A stretch of DNA of 64,000 bases from Cephalopachus bancanus. Taxonomy: Eukaryota > Chordata > Mammalia > Primates > Tarsiidae. Where the stretch lies: the NCBI GenBank assembly GCA_027257055.1, contig JAPVLO010000323.1:569001-633000 (forward strand). Direction: 5' to 3'. Both the position numbers and the translations under genes were made by a program. Positions 11,401 through 21,645 of the stretch are shown piece by piece (the stretch's first letter is position 1; each line of letters opens with the position of its first letter). The notes beneath the pieces are model-generated. The model was not told the origin of the DNA and made no database searches. It saw only the letters and a program-made list of their open reading frames with translations.

Positions 11401-12511
11401 TTTCAAATCAATCAAAATTGGGAGACTCATACTACATCATAAGGGCTGATAACTGAGCAGCAAAGTGAATCATCATATAATTGCATTTGGCCAAATAACT
11501 CAAGTTCTTTGTATGAGTCTGATTGTTTTTGTTATTTAAGTATATTAAATAAAATTAACCATGAGGTAATCTGATCAATTAATCATTGATCTAAGAGCTA
11601 TTGGTCTGATTTAAACAATTTTTTAACAGATATTTTGTGATTGTTTCTAACCTAAGCCAATATTTCTCAATACTTTTGTTTCACTATGTTAAACAATTTG
11701 ACTTTAAGTATAATTCCTTTTACTTAAAATTTAGAACTTGGACTATTCATCATTTAAGAAAGAATCTTGAAAATTACTTTAAGGTAATAACATATTACTG
11801 CAATTAATCCTCTTATTCTCCCCTAATCACATAACTACGTGTTCTCTATAGATACTCTGGATGTAATGTAGGATATTTAGATAGATTTAAATTCCCATTC
11901 AGATAAATGTCTTGGTCAAAATGTTAAATAGTTAATTTGCTCATCACCAAGGAAAGAGTGACAGGGTAGGCCTAGCAATGGACAGGTTGTCCCAAGGCCT
12001 AGTTGTTAACATTGGTCTTGCATCAACTCTCTGTAAAACCATACAGAAGGAAATTCATTCAATTCAAAAGGTACTCAGCAAGGGTTTATTTGGTGTAATA
12101 CATCCAAATCTTTATGAAAACTTAAGGACACTACTCTTTACCTATGAGGAAAAATAATTTCACCAATAGTATATGATGAAATAAAATCAGAGTAATAAAA
12201 TATTAACTGGGAATTATCATTATTCAATGATATATAAATCATACCAAGATGAGTAAATGTGCAAAAGTGCTACACAAGAGCTAGAATGCAAGATAGTCCT
12301 TGAAAGTAGATAAATTTCAGTAAGCAGAGATGGAGAGAAGCAGGTTTCCAGGGAGGTAGCTTACCATGAGCAACGAAATGGAAGCAGGAAGGTGTATGTC
12401 AATTTCAGCGACTTGAAACTGTACTTGCCACAGCAGGATAAAATATTTTCCACCTTTCTTCTCCCCTAGTATTTCAGTATTCCCGTTTCCTTTTTGTGTG
12501 ATTGAATTTAA
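11401..12511. other. No gene or repeat recognised
   Basis: About 1.1 kb of AT-rich sequence. No conserved-looking block, open frame or repeat that I can support. Confidence 0.5.
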
Positions 12512-12519
12512 AAATGGCA

Positions 12520-12631
12520 AACTGCTAGGGGAGGGAGGGGCAAACCTCATCAACAAGGGTACCTTCATGATCAGTGTTTATAGACCTAACCCTGAATTGT
12601 ACCCCACATCATTATAATAAAAATTTTTTTT
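12520..12631 (+). mobile_element. Very short 5'-truncated L1, sense
   Basis: 112 bp of the young L1 3' UTR (CCTCATCAACAAGGGTACC, then CTAACCCTGAATTGTACCCC) and a T-interrupted A tail. The flanking AAATGGCA at 12512-12519 and 12632-12639 is an 8-bp target duplication, so the truncated copy is a complete insertion event. Confidence 0.85.
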
Positions 12632-13679
12632 AAATGGCATTTTGGGTTATTCTCTGAATCTATAGTCCCGCTCCTATGCAAGGGAGTAATCAACTTTGAT
12701 AAAATGCACTCGGCATAGATGCTCAATAAATATGCGTCCAGTAATTGAAAGACTCAATCTCTATTCCTCATCCCTTCTTCCCCTCCCTTCCAATCTCTTC
12801 TCTTTGAGAGATCAGCAATTCAAAGTTCTTATAAGGAGGAAAGTGGTTCAGAAGAGGCAGTTTAAAGCAGGTCATCTTAGCATTCAGTCTCCATGGAGGT
12901 ATCTAATTTGTGAGAGCTTTGGGTGACGCTACAGGAGAATCACCCTCTTGTTCCTGGGGGTACTTCTCAGTGAAGCTGAGAAAGTTTGTAGTTCATCACT
13001 CTTTTTCCTTTGTTGCTTCCTGCGGCTATGAGGAGAAAGTTAAGGGTGCTACAGCTAACGCAAGCTAGCCAAAGGGCAAAACAAAGGCAGTTGTCTTGGG
13101 GGAGTTCTAATCCACTCTTTTAAGAAAAAAGAGACCTCTTGCTTCCTGAGGTTGCAGGGTTACTTTCACCTGGAATCTCATCCTGTCAGCTTGGCTTCAT
13201 GAGGCCTGCGTATTTATGATGGGATGATTGTGCACTATCCTAATACGACAAACACGTATGCCCAGGGAGGCCAATGATGTTTTTAAAAAATTGCCTTGGC
13301 GTTCACATCGAGGTTCCTGTCCTGCCAGCTCTGTCACGATGCTGCCAGGGAAGGCATTTGCTGTTTGCCCTCATCTCTGTGGGGTTCTTACCAAGCACTA
13401 GTGAGAACAGCTTATTCCTCCATTTCCTTTTCTGACAACTCTGGGGATTTGAGTGGATGCACTGCCAGATTCCTCAGACTGAATGCCACACTCAAACAAT
13501 TGGAGCTACAAACACCCTTTCACATTGTACTTTGGCACACATTATTTGTATCTGCAGGTAGTTTTATGCCTTGTTAGGAGGTAGAATTTTAGAAAGGCAT
13601 CACACTGCTTTTAAATGCCTTCTGTACTTTATAGATTCATCATAATAGTCACCCAAATTGACAGTAAAATTTCAACTTT

Positions 13680-14060
13680 AATTTGCTTAACAGTCATGGA
13701 AGATAGCACAATGTGAATGGTTCCTCCGAATAAGCTATAATTGTTTTGCTAGACACACGTATTACCCTTCTCAGAAAAGGAAGGAATCTGTAACGACAGC
13801 CTGTTGAGCCTGCTAAATGAGAAAAATGAAGCTTAATTAAAAGATTTATCTTTGCAATAAGGGAATTACATGTGCATGTGTGTGTATTTTTTTCTCATTA
13901 TGAAAGATTCTGGGATAGATATTTCAATCTTTTATAATTATTTGCAAGCACAACAAATAGCATGCCGGGCTTCATTACATAACCTACATCACTGTGTTTT
14001 ATTTTGTCTATGTCAACAGACAAATGTAGCAGAAAATGGTTGACCAGCTATTTTGGAAAA
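13680..14060. promoter_or_regulatory. Candidate conserved non-coding element
   Basis: Repeat-free, with homeobox-like and E-box-like words: GAAGCTTAATTAAAAGATTT, TTATCTTTGCAATAAGGGAA, ACATGTGCATGTG and TTTGCAAGCACAACAAATAG. The mix of AATTA cores with unique flanks is what ultraconserved-type enhancers often look like. The call rests on composition alone. Confidence 0.25.
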
Positions 14061-14157
14061 CTAGAGCTTCGTTATGAAAATCAGAAACATTCATTGCTGG
14101 GATAAGAATGCAAATATATGCACCAGTTTTCTTCTCGCTTAGTCCACAGGACATCTA

Positions 14158-14586
14158 GTGGTGGACTGTGCAGTAGCAGCTCTTCATAGAGGCCCTGTTA
14201 GTCTTTCTCATTATTGGTACTTTTCTTTAGGGATGCCAAGCTTTTCATTATTACATCGCTGGGGAAACAGAAAACTGACCATCTATCCCAGTGGCAAAAT
14301 ATTATATGAAAAACAAGTACAATTTGATCAGTCAGATTTAAACAGTCAAATGGCATCTCTGTCATTTGAGTGGAAAGAGAACTTCAAAAGAAATGTAGAT
14401 GTAAAACTACAGGTTATCATTAAAGCAACAAGTTTTGAATTTTCACAATGCTTTCTCATTCTCATGGATCCCCTCTCTTTCCTGAACATTGTGATGGACT
14501 TCATAAGTAATTCCATTTTTTTATTGTGCTCAGAGTTGCACTTTCAAAACTTTCTACTTCTACTTGGGCAGGATTATTTTTTATAA
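14158..14586 (+). other. Longest open frame in window (142 codons), unrecognised
   Basis: The frame begins at a GTG-adjacent ATG-type start inside AT-rich DNA and ends in a run of hydrophobic, Phe/Leu-rich residues. A pyrimidine-rich acceptor-like tract (TTGGTACTTTTCTTTAG) precedes GGATGCC at about 14230, so a cryptic exon cannot be excluded. There is no domain, no convincing donor and no known homologue that I recognise. The C-terminal Phe/Leu richness matches translated AT-rich non-coding DNA. It is most likely a chance frame. Confidence 0.15.
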
Positions 14587-15554
14587 CATAAAACATATAT
14601 ATTTTATGTAGTCATTAATGTTTATTTAGGTTTTGCCCTCAAATATCCACAAATATTGCCTTCCTAGCTTTTTTTTTCCAACATGTATTTCCACTATGTG
14701 ATATGTAGATGAAAATGGAAACTCTAAGAAATAAAATGCTGCAACAAACCACATTCAAAATCAAGTCATTTTCCTATACATTGATTGCAAGAATTTGGTT
14801 TCCCAAATCCATTTTGGAAATCGATGTGAATTTCATTCCTTTAATAGCTTTTAGACCAATATCTAAAATAATTATGCACACAAACTTGTATGATGTGGCT
14901 ATTAGTAGGTTAATTAGGTAATAATGAATGAGATGCCATAGGTTAGCATAGAGTTAGCACAATAGGATTTGTTTCAGCATGAAATGAAGTTGGGTGTTAA
15001 AAATTTAATCTTTATGTGCTAATATGCATGGGCATACCTTGTTAATTATTGCCAAAGAATTCTCTCTATTTCTGAACATTAACAAATAGGTAATTCAAAA
15101 ATAGATTATGTTTTGTAATCTACATGCACAGATTAGATTGACAAAATCCACCAGACATCAAAATTATGTAGCATACTACTATAAATAATTACTATATATA
15201 GTGTAACAAATCAGTTATAACCATTGTATTATGGGACATTGATAAATAAATGGTGTAGATACTATATTCAGCTTTAAAAATTATTTTATTTTAAAGCAAA
15301 GGCATTCAAATCTGTGTATAAAAGTAATATATTTTTACTATTGTTGCCTTCTCAATTATTACTTTATCACCATTGAAGAAAAGGCTCATTTGCTTTTGAT
15401 ATCAGTAGTTGTAATTAAACTATAAGTGGTATTGCTTTGCAGAAATAGTGTTAACTTATGAAATACTAAATTAGGTGTGCAACTACAATTGCTGAAGTAA
15501 GTGTCTAAAATTCATGACATTATGGTATCCTCCACATCTATAAAACCAAAAAAT

Positions 15555-15870
15555 TTAAAATTTATTTCTTTTTGGGTTAAGGAGTACATGTGGAGATTTC
15601 TTATATGAGTATACTGCATGACGGTGAGGTTTGGACTTCTACTAAGCCTGTTCACATATTATATAGCCATAGTGCAATTACAGAAACAGGGAAATCAACA
15701 CTAATACAGTTTATTAATGAGTCTACAGACCATACAGACCAATTGACCCACCAGAGTCCACGTGAGCCTGGTACCCAAGGGACAGATGTCCAATACTCGC
15801 CCACCCACCTCCAATTTATGAGTCCTCACTGTCTGTTGTTCCCATCCTTATGCTTCTGTGTACCTGGTGT
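15555..15870 (-). mobile_element. L1 3' end, antisense, with a foreign block inside
   Basis: The outer parts (GGTTAAGGAGTACATGTGG, GGTGAGGTTTGGACTTCTAC, then GGTACCCAAGGGACAG and TGTCTGTTGTTCCCATCC) match the L1 at 7030-7455. The middle, about 15663-15757, instead resembles the antisense 3' UTR of an older L1M (CAGGGAAATCAACACTAATAC). Confidence 0.6.
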
Positions 15871-15944
15871 ATTAAACAAAAATTATAGAAAAACAAAATT
15901 GATTATTTGTTTCATTATTGATGATTCTAATAATGAATCTAATA

Positions 15945-17015
15945 AGAAAAGGCCATGTGAGGACACAGCGAAAAGGTAGCCATCTGCAAGCCAAGGAGAG
16001 AGGCCTCAGAGGAAACTATCCCTGCCAGTACCTTGATCTTGTGATTCCAGCCTCCAGAGCCGTAAGAAAATAATTCTGTTGTCTAAGGCGCCTGGTCTGT
16101 GACATTTTTTTTTAAAACTTTATTTTATTATAGACATGTGGAGTCCAAGTCAGGATTATATATAAGTAATCTACATGTAGGTGAAGTTTGAGCCTCTAGC
16201 TATTCTTCACTTACCCTGGTTTAGGACCAGATACCCTTTATGATACCACATGCTCTCCCCACCACTTCCGCCACTGGCAGTGTCCCACAACTGCTGATCT
16301 CTCCCTTGTGCTGTTGTGATTAGTGTTCAGGTCCCACTTATGAGTGAGAACAAGTTATATTCAGTTCTTTGTTTCTGTGATAGATCACTAGGAATGATTG
16401 TTTCCAATTCCATCCAATTTGCTACAAAGTCCATGGTTTTGTCCCGTTTTTTTCCTATATCCAGTCCACTTTTGATGAGCAGGAGGGTTGGTTCCATGTT
16501 TTTGCTGCAAAGTCCATGATTTTGTCCCTTTTTTTCTATATTCTGTCCACTTTTGATGGGCAGTAGGGTTGATTCCATGTTTATGCTATTGTGAATAGTG
16601 CAGCGATAAACATGCATGTGCAGGTATATTTTTTGTAGAGTGATTTATTTTCCTCTGGTATATTTCCAGAAGAGGGGTTGCTGGATCATATGGAAGGTCA
16701 ATTTCTAGTTCCTTTAGAAATCATCATACTATTTGCCATAGGGGTTGGACTAGTTTTCACTCTCACCAACAGTGTAGAAGCATCCCCTTTTCTCCACACT
16801 CGCTCCATCATCTATTGTTTTTTGATAAATTAATGATGGTCATCCTTACTGGAGTTAGGTGGTATCTCAATGTGTTTTGACTTGCATTTCTCTGATGATT
16901 AGTGAGGCTGAGCATTTTTTCATGTATCTGTTGGTTGCTCATATGTCTTCTTTTGAGAAGTGTCTATTCATGTTCTCTTTATGGAAGCCCTCGCAGACTA
17001 CTACAGTAACTGAGA
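15945..17015 (+). mobile_element. MaLR (MLT/MST-type) LTR split by an L1: 15945-16106 and 16979-17015
   Basis: GGCCATGTGAGGACACAGCG, AGCCATCTGCAAGCCAAGGA, CCTTGATCTTGTGATTCC and CAGCCTCCAGAGCCGTAAG are the 3' half of an ERVL-MaLR LTR. After 870 bp of L1, TTATGGAAGCCCTCGCAGAC continues the same LTR (consensus TTATGGCAGCCCTAGCAAAC). The LTR is therefore older than the L1 inside it. Confidence 0.75.
16107..16978 (-). mobile_element. L1 3' end, antisense, inside MaLR LTR; internal tandem duplication
   Basis: Reverse L1 3' UTR and ORF2 end: CCCACTTATGAGTGAGAAC, TTTCTGTGATAGATCAC, GGTTGCTGGATCATATGG, GGTGGTATCTCAATGTG and TTTTGAGAAGTGTCTATTC. Positions 16419-16584 are a two-copy tandem duplication of an 83-bp unit. 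The 96-codon minus-strand frame at 16327-16617 is this duplicated L1 sequence. Confidence 0.85.
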
Positions 17016-17527
17016 GTATTACTCCAGTGAAGCTGCCTCCATGTGGAAATGCCAGGAGTGGGAAATAAGTTTCACTCTAACACAAGCTGTTGTTTCACAA
17101 ATGTTCATCTTGTCTTCTGAACTATATAAAGTTCTCAAGTTCAAAGCCTACATATTCTGCTTCTTTACTTGGCAAAGTTAATTAACACATAGGTACTCAG
17201 TAAATACTTGCAGATATTAATACTTTTGCATTTATAGAGTTTATAGAGTTTTCTGCCTTTTAAGTTTTATTACTTTCTTATTTTCTAAAAACTATGAATT
17301 GTCTTACCTGGGACCATCTGCAAGAGAATGAATTATTCAATGAGAAAACTCTGCTTCTAAGAAAGGAAGTTAGTTGTTATAAATTTATATTATATTAACT
17401 TTATCATATGTAAAATTTTAGCTGAAATAATTGCAAAATGAAAGTTAGATCATATCATTGCATTTACCAAGAAGATATTAGTTGCTCATGAGTTTGTGTT
17501 CAATATATGATTGGAGCTCACCTATAA
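17016..17527. other. No gene; possible L2/MIR tail at 17130-17225
   Basis: AT-rich. AGGTACTCAGTAAATACTTG near 17192 looks like the terminal motif of an L2 or MIR, but the upstream part is too diverged to name. Confidence 0.35.
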
Positions 17528-18360
17528 TTTTTAAACAACTTTTTATTTTGAAATATTTTTAGATTGAAAAAAGTTGCAAAAATAGTACACTTCCCATATT
17601 CCCCTCACTAGATTTTCTTCACAAGATTCCCCTAATGTTCACATATTATAATATAGTACAGTTACTGTATTAATATTGATACACACCTTACAGACTCTGA
17701 CCAGCTGTCCCACAAGTGTCCCTCTGAACCCACCACATTGCACTTAGTTGTCCTTCATTCTTCCAATCTTGACAGTTTCAGTCTTTATCTTTCATAACCT
17801 TGATGCTTTTGAAGAGTACTTATCAATCATTTTATAGAATATTTCTCAATTTCTATTTGGGGTTTCTTGGGATTAGGTTGAGATTTTGGCAGTAATACTG
17901 AAAGTAGTGCGACACTCTCAGTGTATCCTATCAGGTGTGAGGTTGTTATAACTTATTACTGGTGATTATAACTTGAATCTACTGGTGATTATAACTTGAA
18001 TCACTTGGTAAATGTGGTCACGTCTGCCAAGTTTCTCCATTGTAAAGTTAGTAGTCTTCTCTTTTTAATTAATAAATATCTTCTGAAGAGAGATACTCTG
18101 AGGTTATGCCAATATTCCATTCCTTACCATACTTTTGTCCTCTAGTTTTAGCATTCATTGATGATTCTTGCCTGCAACATTTATGTCCGTGGTGTTTGCC
18201 TAATGGTAATTTTCTATTCTTGTTGTTCTTTTAATTTGTTAATTGGATTTCCACAGAAAGAAAGAGCAGCCTCTTCTCCCATTTATTTTATTTATATGAT
18301 GAATACAAATAAGGATTGATGGACATTTCTTTTTTCTACTTGTAATTCAATACTGTCATT
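17528..18360 (-). mobile_element. Old L1 (L1M) 3' UTR, antisense
   Basis: TTTTGAAATATTTTTAGATTG, AAAGTTGCAAAAATAGTACA, then TTTTGAAGAGTACTTATCA, GGTTTCTTGGGATTAGG, AAGTTTCTCCATTGTAAAG, TTAGCATTCATTGATGATTC and AATTGGATTTCCACAGAAAG occur in the order of the L1MC/ME antisense 3' UTR. A 23-bp tandem duplication sits at 17958-18003. Confidence 0.75.
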
Positions 18361-18408
18361 TATTTTATTGCCAGAGCCCATTTAAAAAGCATCAAAAAAC
18401 TTTAAATA

Positions 18409-18757
18409 TACGAAAAGGACCCAAAAGGCCTGAAATTTACTTATAAAAAATTGGCTATTTATTCTTACATGTTTAAGCTTCAGTCACCTTCATAGTCTTC
18501 TCTGTTTGATGCAATACACCTATTGAGATGCTTTTATTTCCACTGCTCAAAACAGTTTTTGATGCTTCTGCTGTTTTTTGTTTCACCTCTTCCACGTCAG
18601 CAAAACGTTTTTCTTTGAGGACTTTTTCATCTGGGAGGGGGGAGTCATCTTGAGTGAGATCAGTAGAATAGGAAGTGTGGGGCATGGGATCATACCGTTC
18701 TTGGACAAAAACTGCTGAACACAAAGTGTGGTGTGGGCAGGTGCACTCGTAAATCAC
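18409..18757 (-). pseudogene. Mariner (Tc1/mariner) transposase tail and inverted-repeat end
   Basis: The minus-strand frame contains DPMPHTSYSTDLTQDD (mariner motif PHPPYSPDLAPxD), then KRFADVEEVKQKTAEA and, out of frame, CFEQWK-like and EGD-like remnants. These are the catalytic-domain end and C-terminus of a mariner transposase. Downstream on the minus strand come an A/T-rich 3' UTR and GGGTCCTTTTCGTATA, matching the GGGTCCCCCCTCGTA end of mariners, next to a TA at 18407-18408. In-frame deletions and frameshifts destroy the frame. The third catalytic Asp region is altered (DLTQDD), and the 5' two-thirds of the element is missing. Confidence 0.75.
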
Positions 18758-19010
18758 TCATCAGGAAATGAGCAAATGTATTGAAAAAAATCGCTAAAAA
18801 TAAAAGACAAAAAATTCAGTAAAGCTGAATGCAGCCTCTCACAACAAAGCCAACTAGTACACTGATGCTGATGGGTTCCCAGAATACTTTCCTGAGGGGG
18901 AAGCCTGTACTCCAAGGGACCCACCCTCCAAAAGAGAATTCTGGGTTTTTAAAGGTTCTTTCCCCTACAAATTCTAAGAGTTGATAAATTCACTCTTCTA
19001 GAGCTACTTA

Positions 19011-19317
19011 CAGTAGTCTTCCCTATTTTATGATTTCAGTTGCCACAGTCAGAAAATAAGTACAATAAGAAATTTTGAGAGAGACAAAGAAAGTGCACCT
19101 TCACATAACCTTTATTATGCATACTGTTATAATTATTATATGTTATCATTAGTTATTATTGTTAATCTCTTACTATGTGTAATTTATAAATTAAGCTTTA
19201 TCACAGTTAGAAAAAACAGTATATACTTGTATAGGGCTCAATACTATCTGTGGTGTCAGGCATCCACTATGGGTCTCAGAATATATCCCCTGTGGATGGA
19301 TGGGGTAGGGGCTGCTG
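19011..19317. mobile_element. Tigger1-like (pogo) non-autonomous DNA transposon
   Basis: Bounded by TA dinucleotides at 19009-19010 and 19318-19319, with diverged terminal inverted repeats CAGTAGTCTTCCCTAT and GGGGTAGGGGCTGCTG. Inside are TTAATCTCTTACTATGTG, AATTTATAAATTAAGCTTTA and GTGTCAGGCATCCACTATGG, characteristic of Tigger1 and its MITEs. The length is that of an internally deleted copy. Confidence 0.75.
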
Positions 19318-19475
19318 TAATATTAGACTTCAATTTGAAATGATGAGACTGGTATGTTCTGAAATAAATGTACTAGTTGCTCTGAAAAAATAACACCTGG
19401 TAGACTATGCTTTCAATGAGTTAGTGCAACAATTGAAGAGACAGAAAGACACCCCAAAAGATACAATGATATTAC

Positions 19476-19762
19476 TTTTTTTTTTGAGTTGGGGTCTCAC
19501 TCTGTCACCCAGACTGGAGTGCAGTGGCTGTTCCCGGCCACTGCAGCCTCGACCTGTTGGGCTCCGGAGATTCTTCTGCCTCAGCCTTCTGAGTAGCTGG
19601 AACTACAGGCGCGCGCTATCACGCCTGGCTAATTTTTGATTTATTGTAGAGATGAGGTCTTGCCAAGTTGCCCAGGTGGGTCTCAAACCCGCGGTCTCAG
19701 GCAATCCACTCACCTCAGCCTCCCAAAGCACAGGATTACAGGCTGAGCCACCGAGCCCGGCT
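19476..19762 (-). mobile_element. Alu, antisense, lineage-specific subfamily
   Basis: A full dimer with a short T-tail. The flanking TATTAC at 19470-19475 and 19763-19768 is the target duplication. The left arm ends in GAGCCCGGCT as in the youngest copies. Confidence 0.92.
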
Positions 19763-19768
19763 ATTACA

Positions 19769-20159
19769 TTTATGTAGCAGTTCAAGACAGCCATAGAAAG
19801 CACAGCACAAGAAATCTACGTCTGATAACCCAATGAGGACATAAGTGTTCAAGCACTACGGAGGGGAAGAAGGCCTCTGTGACTTATGCCGAAGAGCTGA
19901 CCATCAAGGTCTGTACTGCAAGGGTCTATGTCGAGCTATTCTGACCTCAAGAAAATGATAAAGCAAATACCACATTTTCTGAACAACAAAGAAGGAAGAA
20001 TATACCTCCTCACATCTTCCTACTCACCATTGTCCTCACGGGCGAATTTGCAGCATTTACTTATATGTGGAAGTACAACAAAGTCAATTGACTTGTATAA
20101 AAATCTCATCATTTGATTTAAGATTCCTTTTTGGCCCTACTTTTTATCTTCTTCCTTAA
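19769..20159. other. No gene or repeat recognised
   Basis: About 390 bp of unique-looking sequence. One open frame of 62 codons starts at 19928 and has no recognisable content. Confidence 0.5.
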
Positions 20160-20565
20160 AATTCGTCTCATTCCAGACACATGAAACTTAATTTTCCATG
20201 CATTTCCCTACCTCTGTATATGCCATTCCCTCAATCTGGAATGCATTTCAACATAGCTTTGGGAAATTTCTTCTCATCCTTTAAAAATCCGTCTTGAAAA
20301 AATCACCACCTCTCAGAAAGAACCTTTAGGTCCTTCCCGCACACTCTAATTTCTGTCCCAGTGCTCCTGTTTTTCTTTATTTGTGCATCTGTTTTAGAAC
20401 TTATCATGCAACGGCGACATCCTTGTCTCCTCTCACTGTCTCCTCCTTCACGGCACTGAGAGCTGTGGCCCTTGCACAGTATAATGCCTCTGCCTCTAGT
20501 GGGAACCATGTCTGGAAAAGAACAAGTGCTTAGTAAATGTGTGTCGAATGCATGCACAGTTGAAT
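20160..20565 (+). mobile_element. L2 LINE 3' end, sense
   Basis: TATGCCATTCCCTCAATCTG, GGAATGCATTTCAACATAGC, TCATCCTTTAAAAATCCG, CACCTCTCAGAAAGAACC and the tail AGTGCTTAGTAAATGTGTG are in L2 order (CTGGAATGC, then CTTCAA/TCACCTC, then the CTTAGTAAATG end). Confidence 0.75.
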
Positions 20566-21074
20566 AGTTAAATATTTATAGCTATCTCCACTTCTTTCTT
20601 TTTGAGACCGTGATTCAACATATTTCCATGAATTGCCAACATCACATATCAACTTTTTGGGATGAGGTGCTGTGCCTTAGCCCACCTAGATATATAATTG
20701 AGGAGATGCATTCCTGCTTATGAAGGTTAGTTGTGGACATGATCGGATTGAGTGTATCCAATTAGCTACCACTTCCCAGTGTTGTAATGTTAGGCATGGG
20801 ACACAGGCTCATGGCATATTGAGAATGCCATTTTGGATGGTATTAAATCTGTTGCTGTATTTAGTACTTCAACCTCTGAGTATAAGAAGAAGAATTAAGT
20901 CAATAAATGTGTACTTGATGTTGTAGAACAATTGTATCCTGAAAATGTCCAGTTCTAATATGAAAGTTCTGTAATTTCAAATGTAAATGATTTTGAGTCT
21001 GCTCTAAGGAGTATAATTTTTCCAAGTGAAAACAATGTTTTCTAATTCAAAATACTCTTTAAGATATGAGATTT
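20566..21074. other. No gene or repeat recognised
   Basis: About 500 bp with no nameable element. CAATAAATGTGTACTTGATG at about 20900 could be the tail of an old MIR or L2. Confidence 0.45.
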
Positions 21075-21082
21075 GATATTCT

Positions 21083-21168
21083 TTTTTATTTTTTTTTAAG
21101 CAGGATTTATTGAGAGGACAGAAAAGCTCCCACAGCAGGAGGGGACCCAAGGGGGTTACCTGAGACTA
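21083..21168 (-). mobile_element. Small retrocopy resembling an ERV LTR R region, with poly(A) and target duplication
   Basis: On the minus strand: GGGTCCCCTCCTGCTGTGGG, AGCTTTTCTGTCCTCTC, AATAAATCCTGCTT, then an A-rich tail. This resembles the R region with poly(A) signal of class I ERV LTRs (ERV9/LTR12-like wording). The flanking GATATTCT at 21075-21082 and 21169-21176 is an exact 8-bp duplication. The poly(A) tail directly after the R-like end suggests L1-mediated insertion of a truncated LTR-terminated transcript. Confidence 0.55.
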
Positions 21169-21349
21169 GATATTCTAGGTTGTATTAAAACAAGAGCTCC
21201 TAACTTGAAAATATTATTTGACATATTTCTAGAAGCAAAAATCATAATGTACTGAAATTCTTATGAGAACAATTAACGGAATTTTTAAGATATTGAGATA
21301 CTTGGGAAAGTTAAATCTTAAACTATTTCACTAGAGATACACTTGAGAT

Positions 21350-21639
21350 TTTTTTTTTTTTTTTTTGAGTTGGAGTCTCACTCTGTCGCCCAGACTGGAG
21401 TGCAGTGGCCGCTCCCGGCCACCGCAGCCTCGACCTGCTGGGCTCCAGTGATCCTTCCGCCTCAGCCTTCCGAGTAGCCGGAATTACAGGCATGCGTTAC
21501 CATGCCTGGCTGATTTTTTGACTTATTGTAGAGATGAGGTCTCGCTGCCCAGGCGGGTCTCGAACCCACGGGCTCAGGCAATCCACTCACCTCAGCCTTC
21601 CAAAGGCGCAGGATTACAGGCTGAGCCACCGAGCCCGGC
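21350..21639 (-). mobile_element. Alu, antisense, young lineage-specific subfamily
   Basis: Nearly consensus, with GTGGCCGCTCCCGGCCAC in the right arm and GAACCCACGGGCTCAGGC in the left arm. TGAGAT flanks it at 21344-21349 and 21640-21645. The 18-T tail is nearly uninterrupted, which suggests recent insertion. Confidence 0.93.
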
Positions 21640-21645
21640 TGAGAT

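Larger units (their letters stand above)
12640..15554. other. 2.9 kb of mostly unique sequence, no confident gene
   Basis: The longest stretch here without a named repeat. It includes a candidate conserved block at 13680-14060 and the longest open frame of the window at 14158-14586. The rest is AT-rich with no feature I can support. A short AATAAATATG-type tail near 12720 could be an L2/MIR end. Confidence 0.45.
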
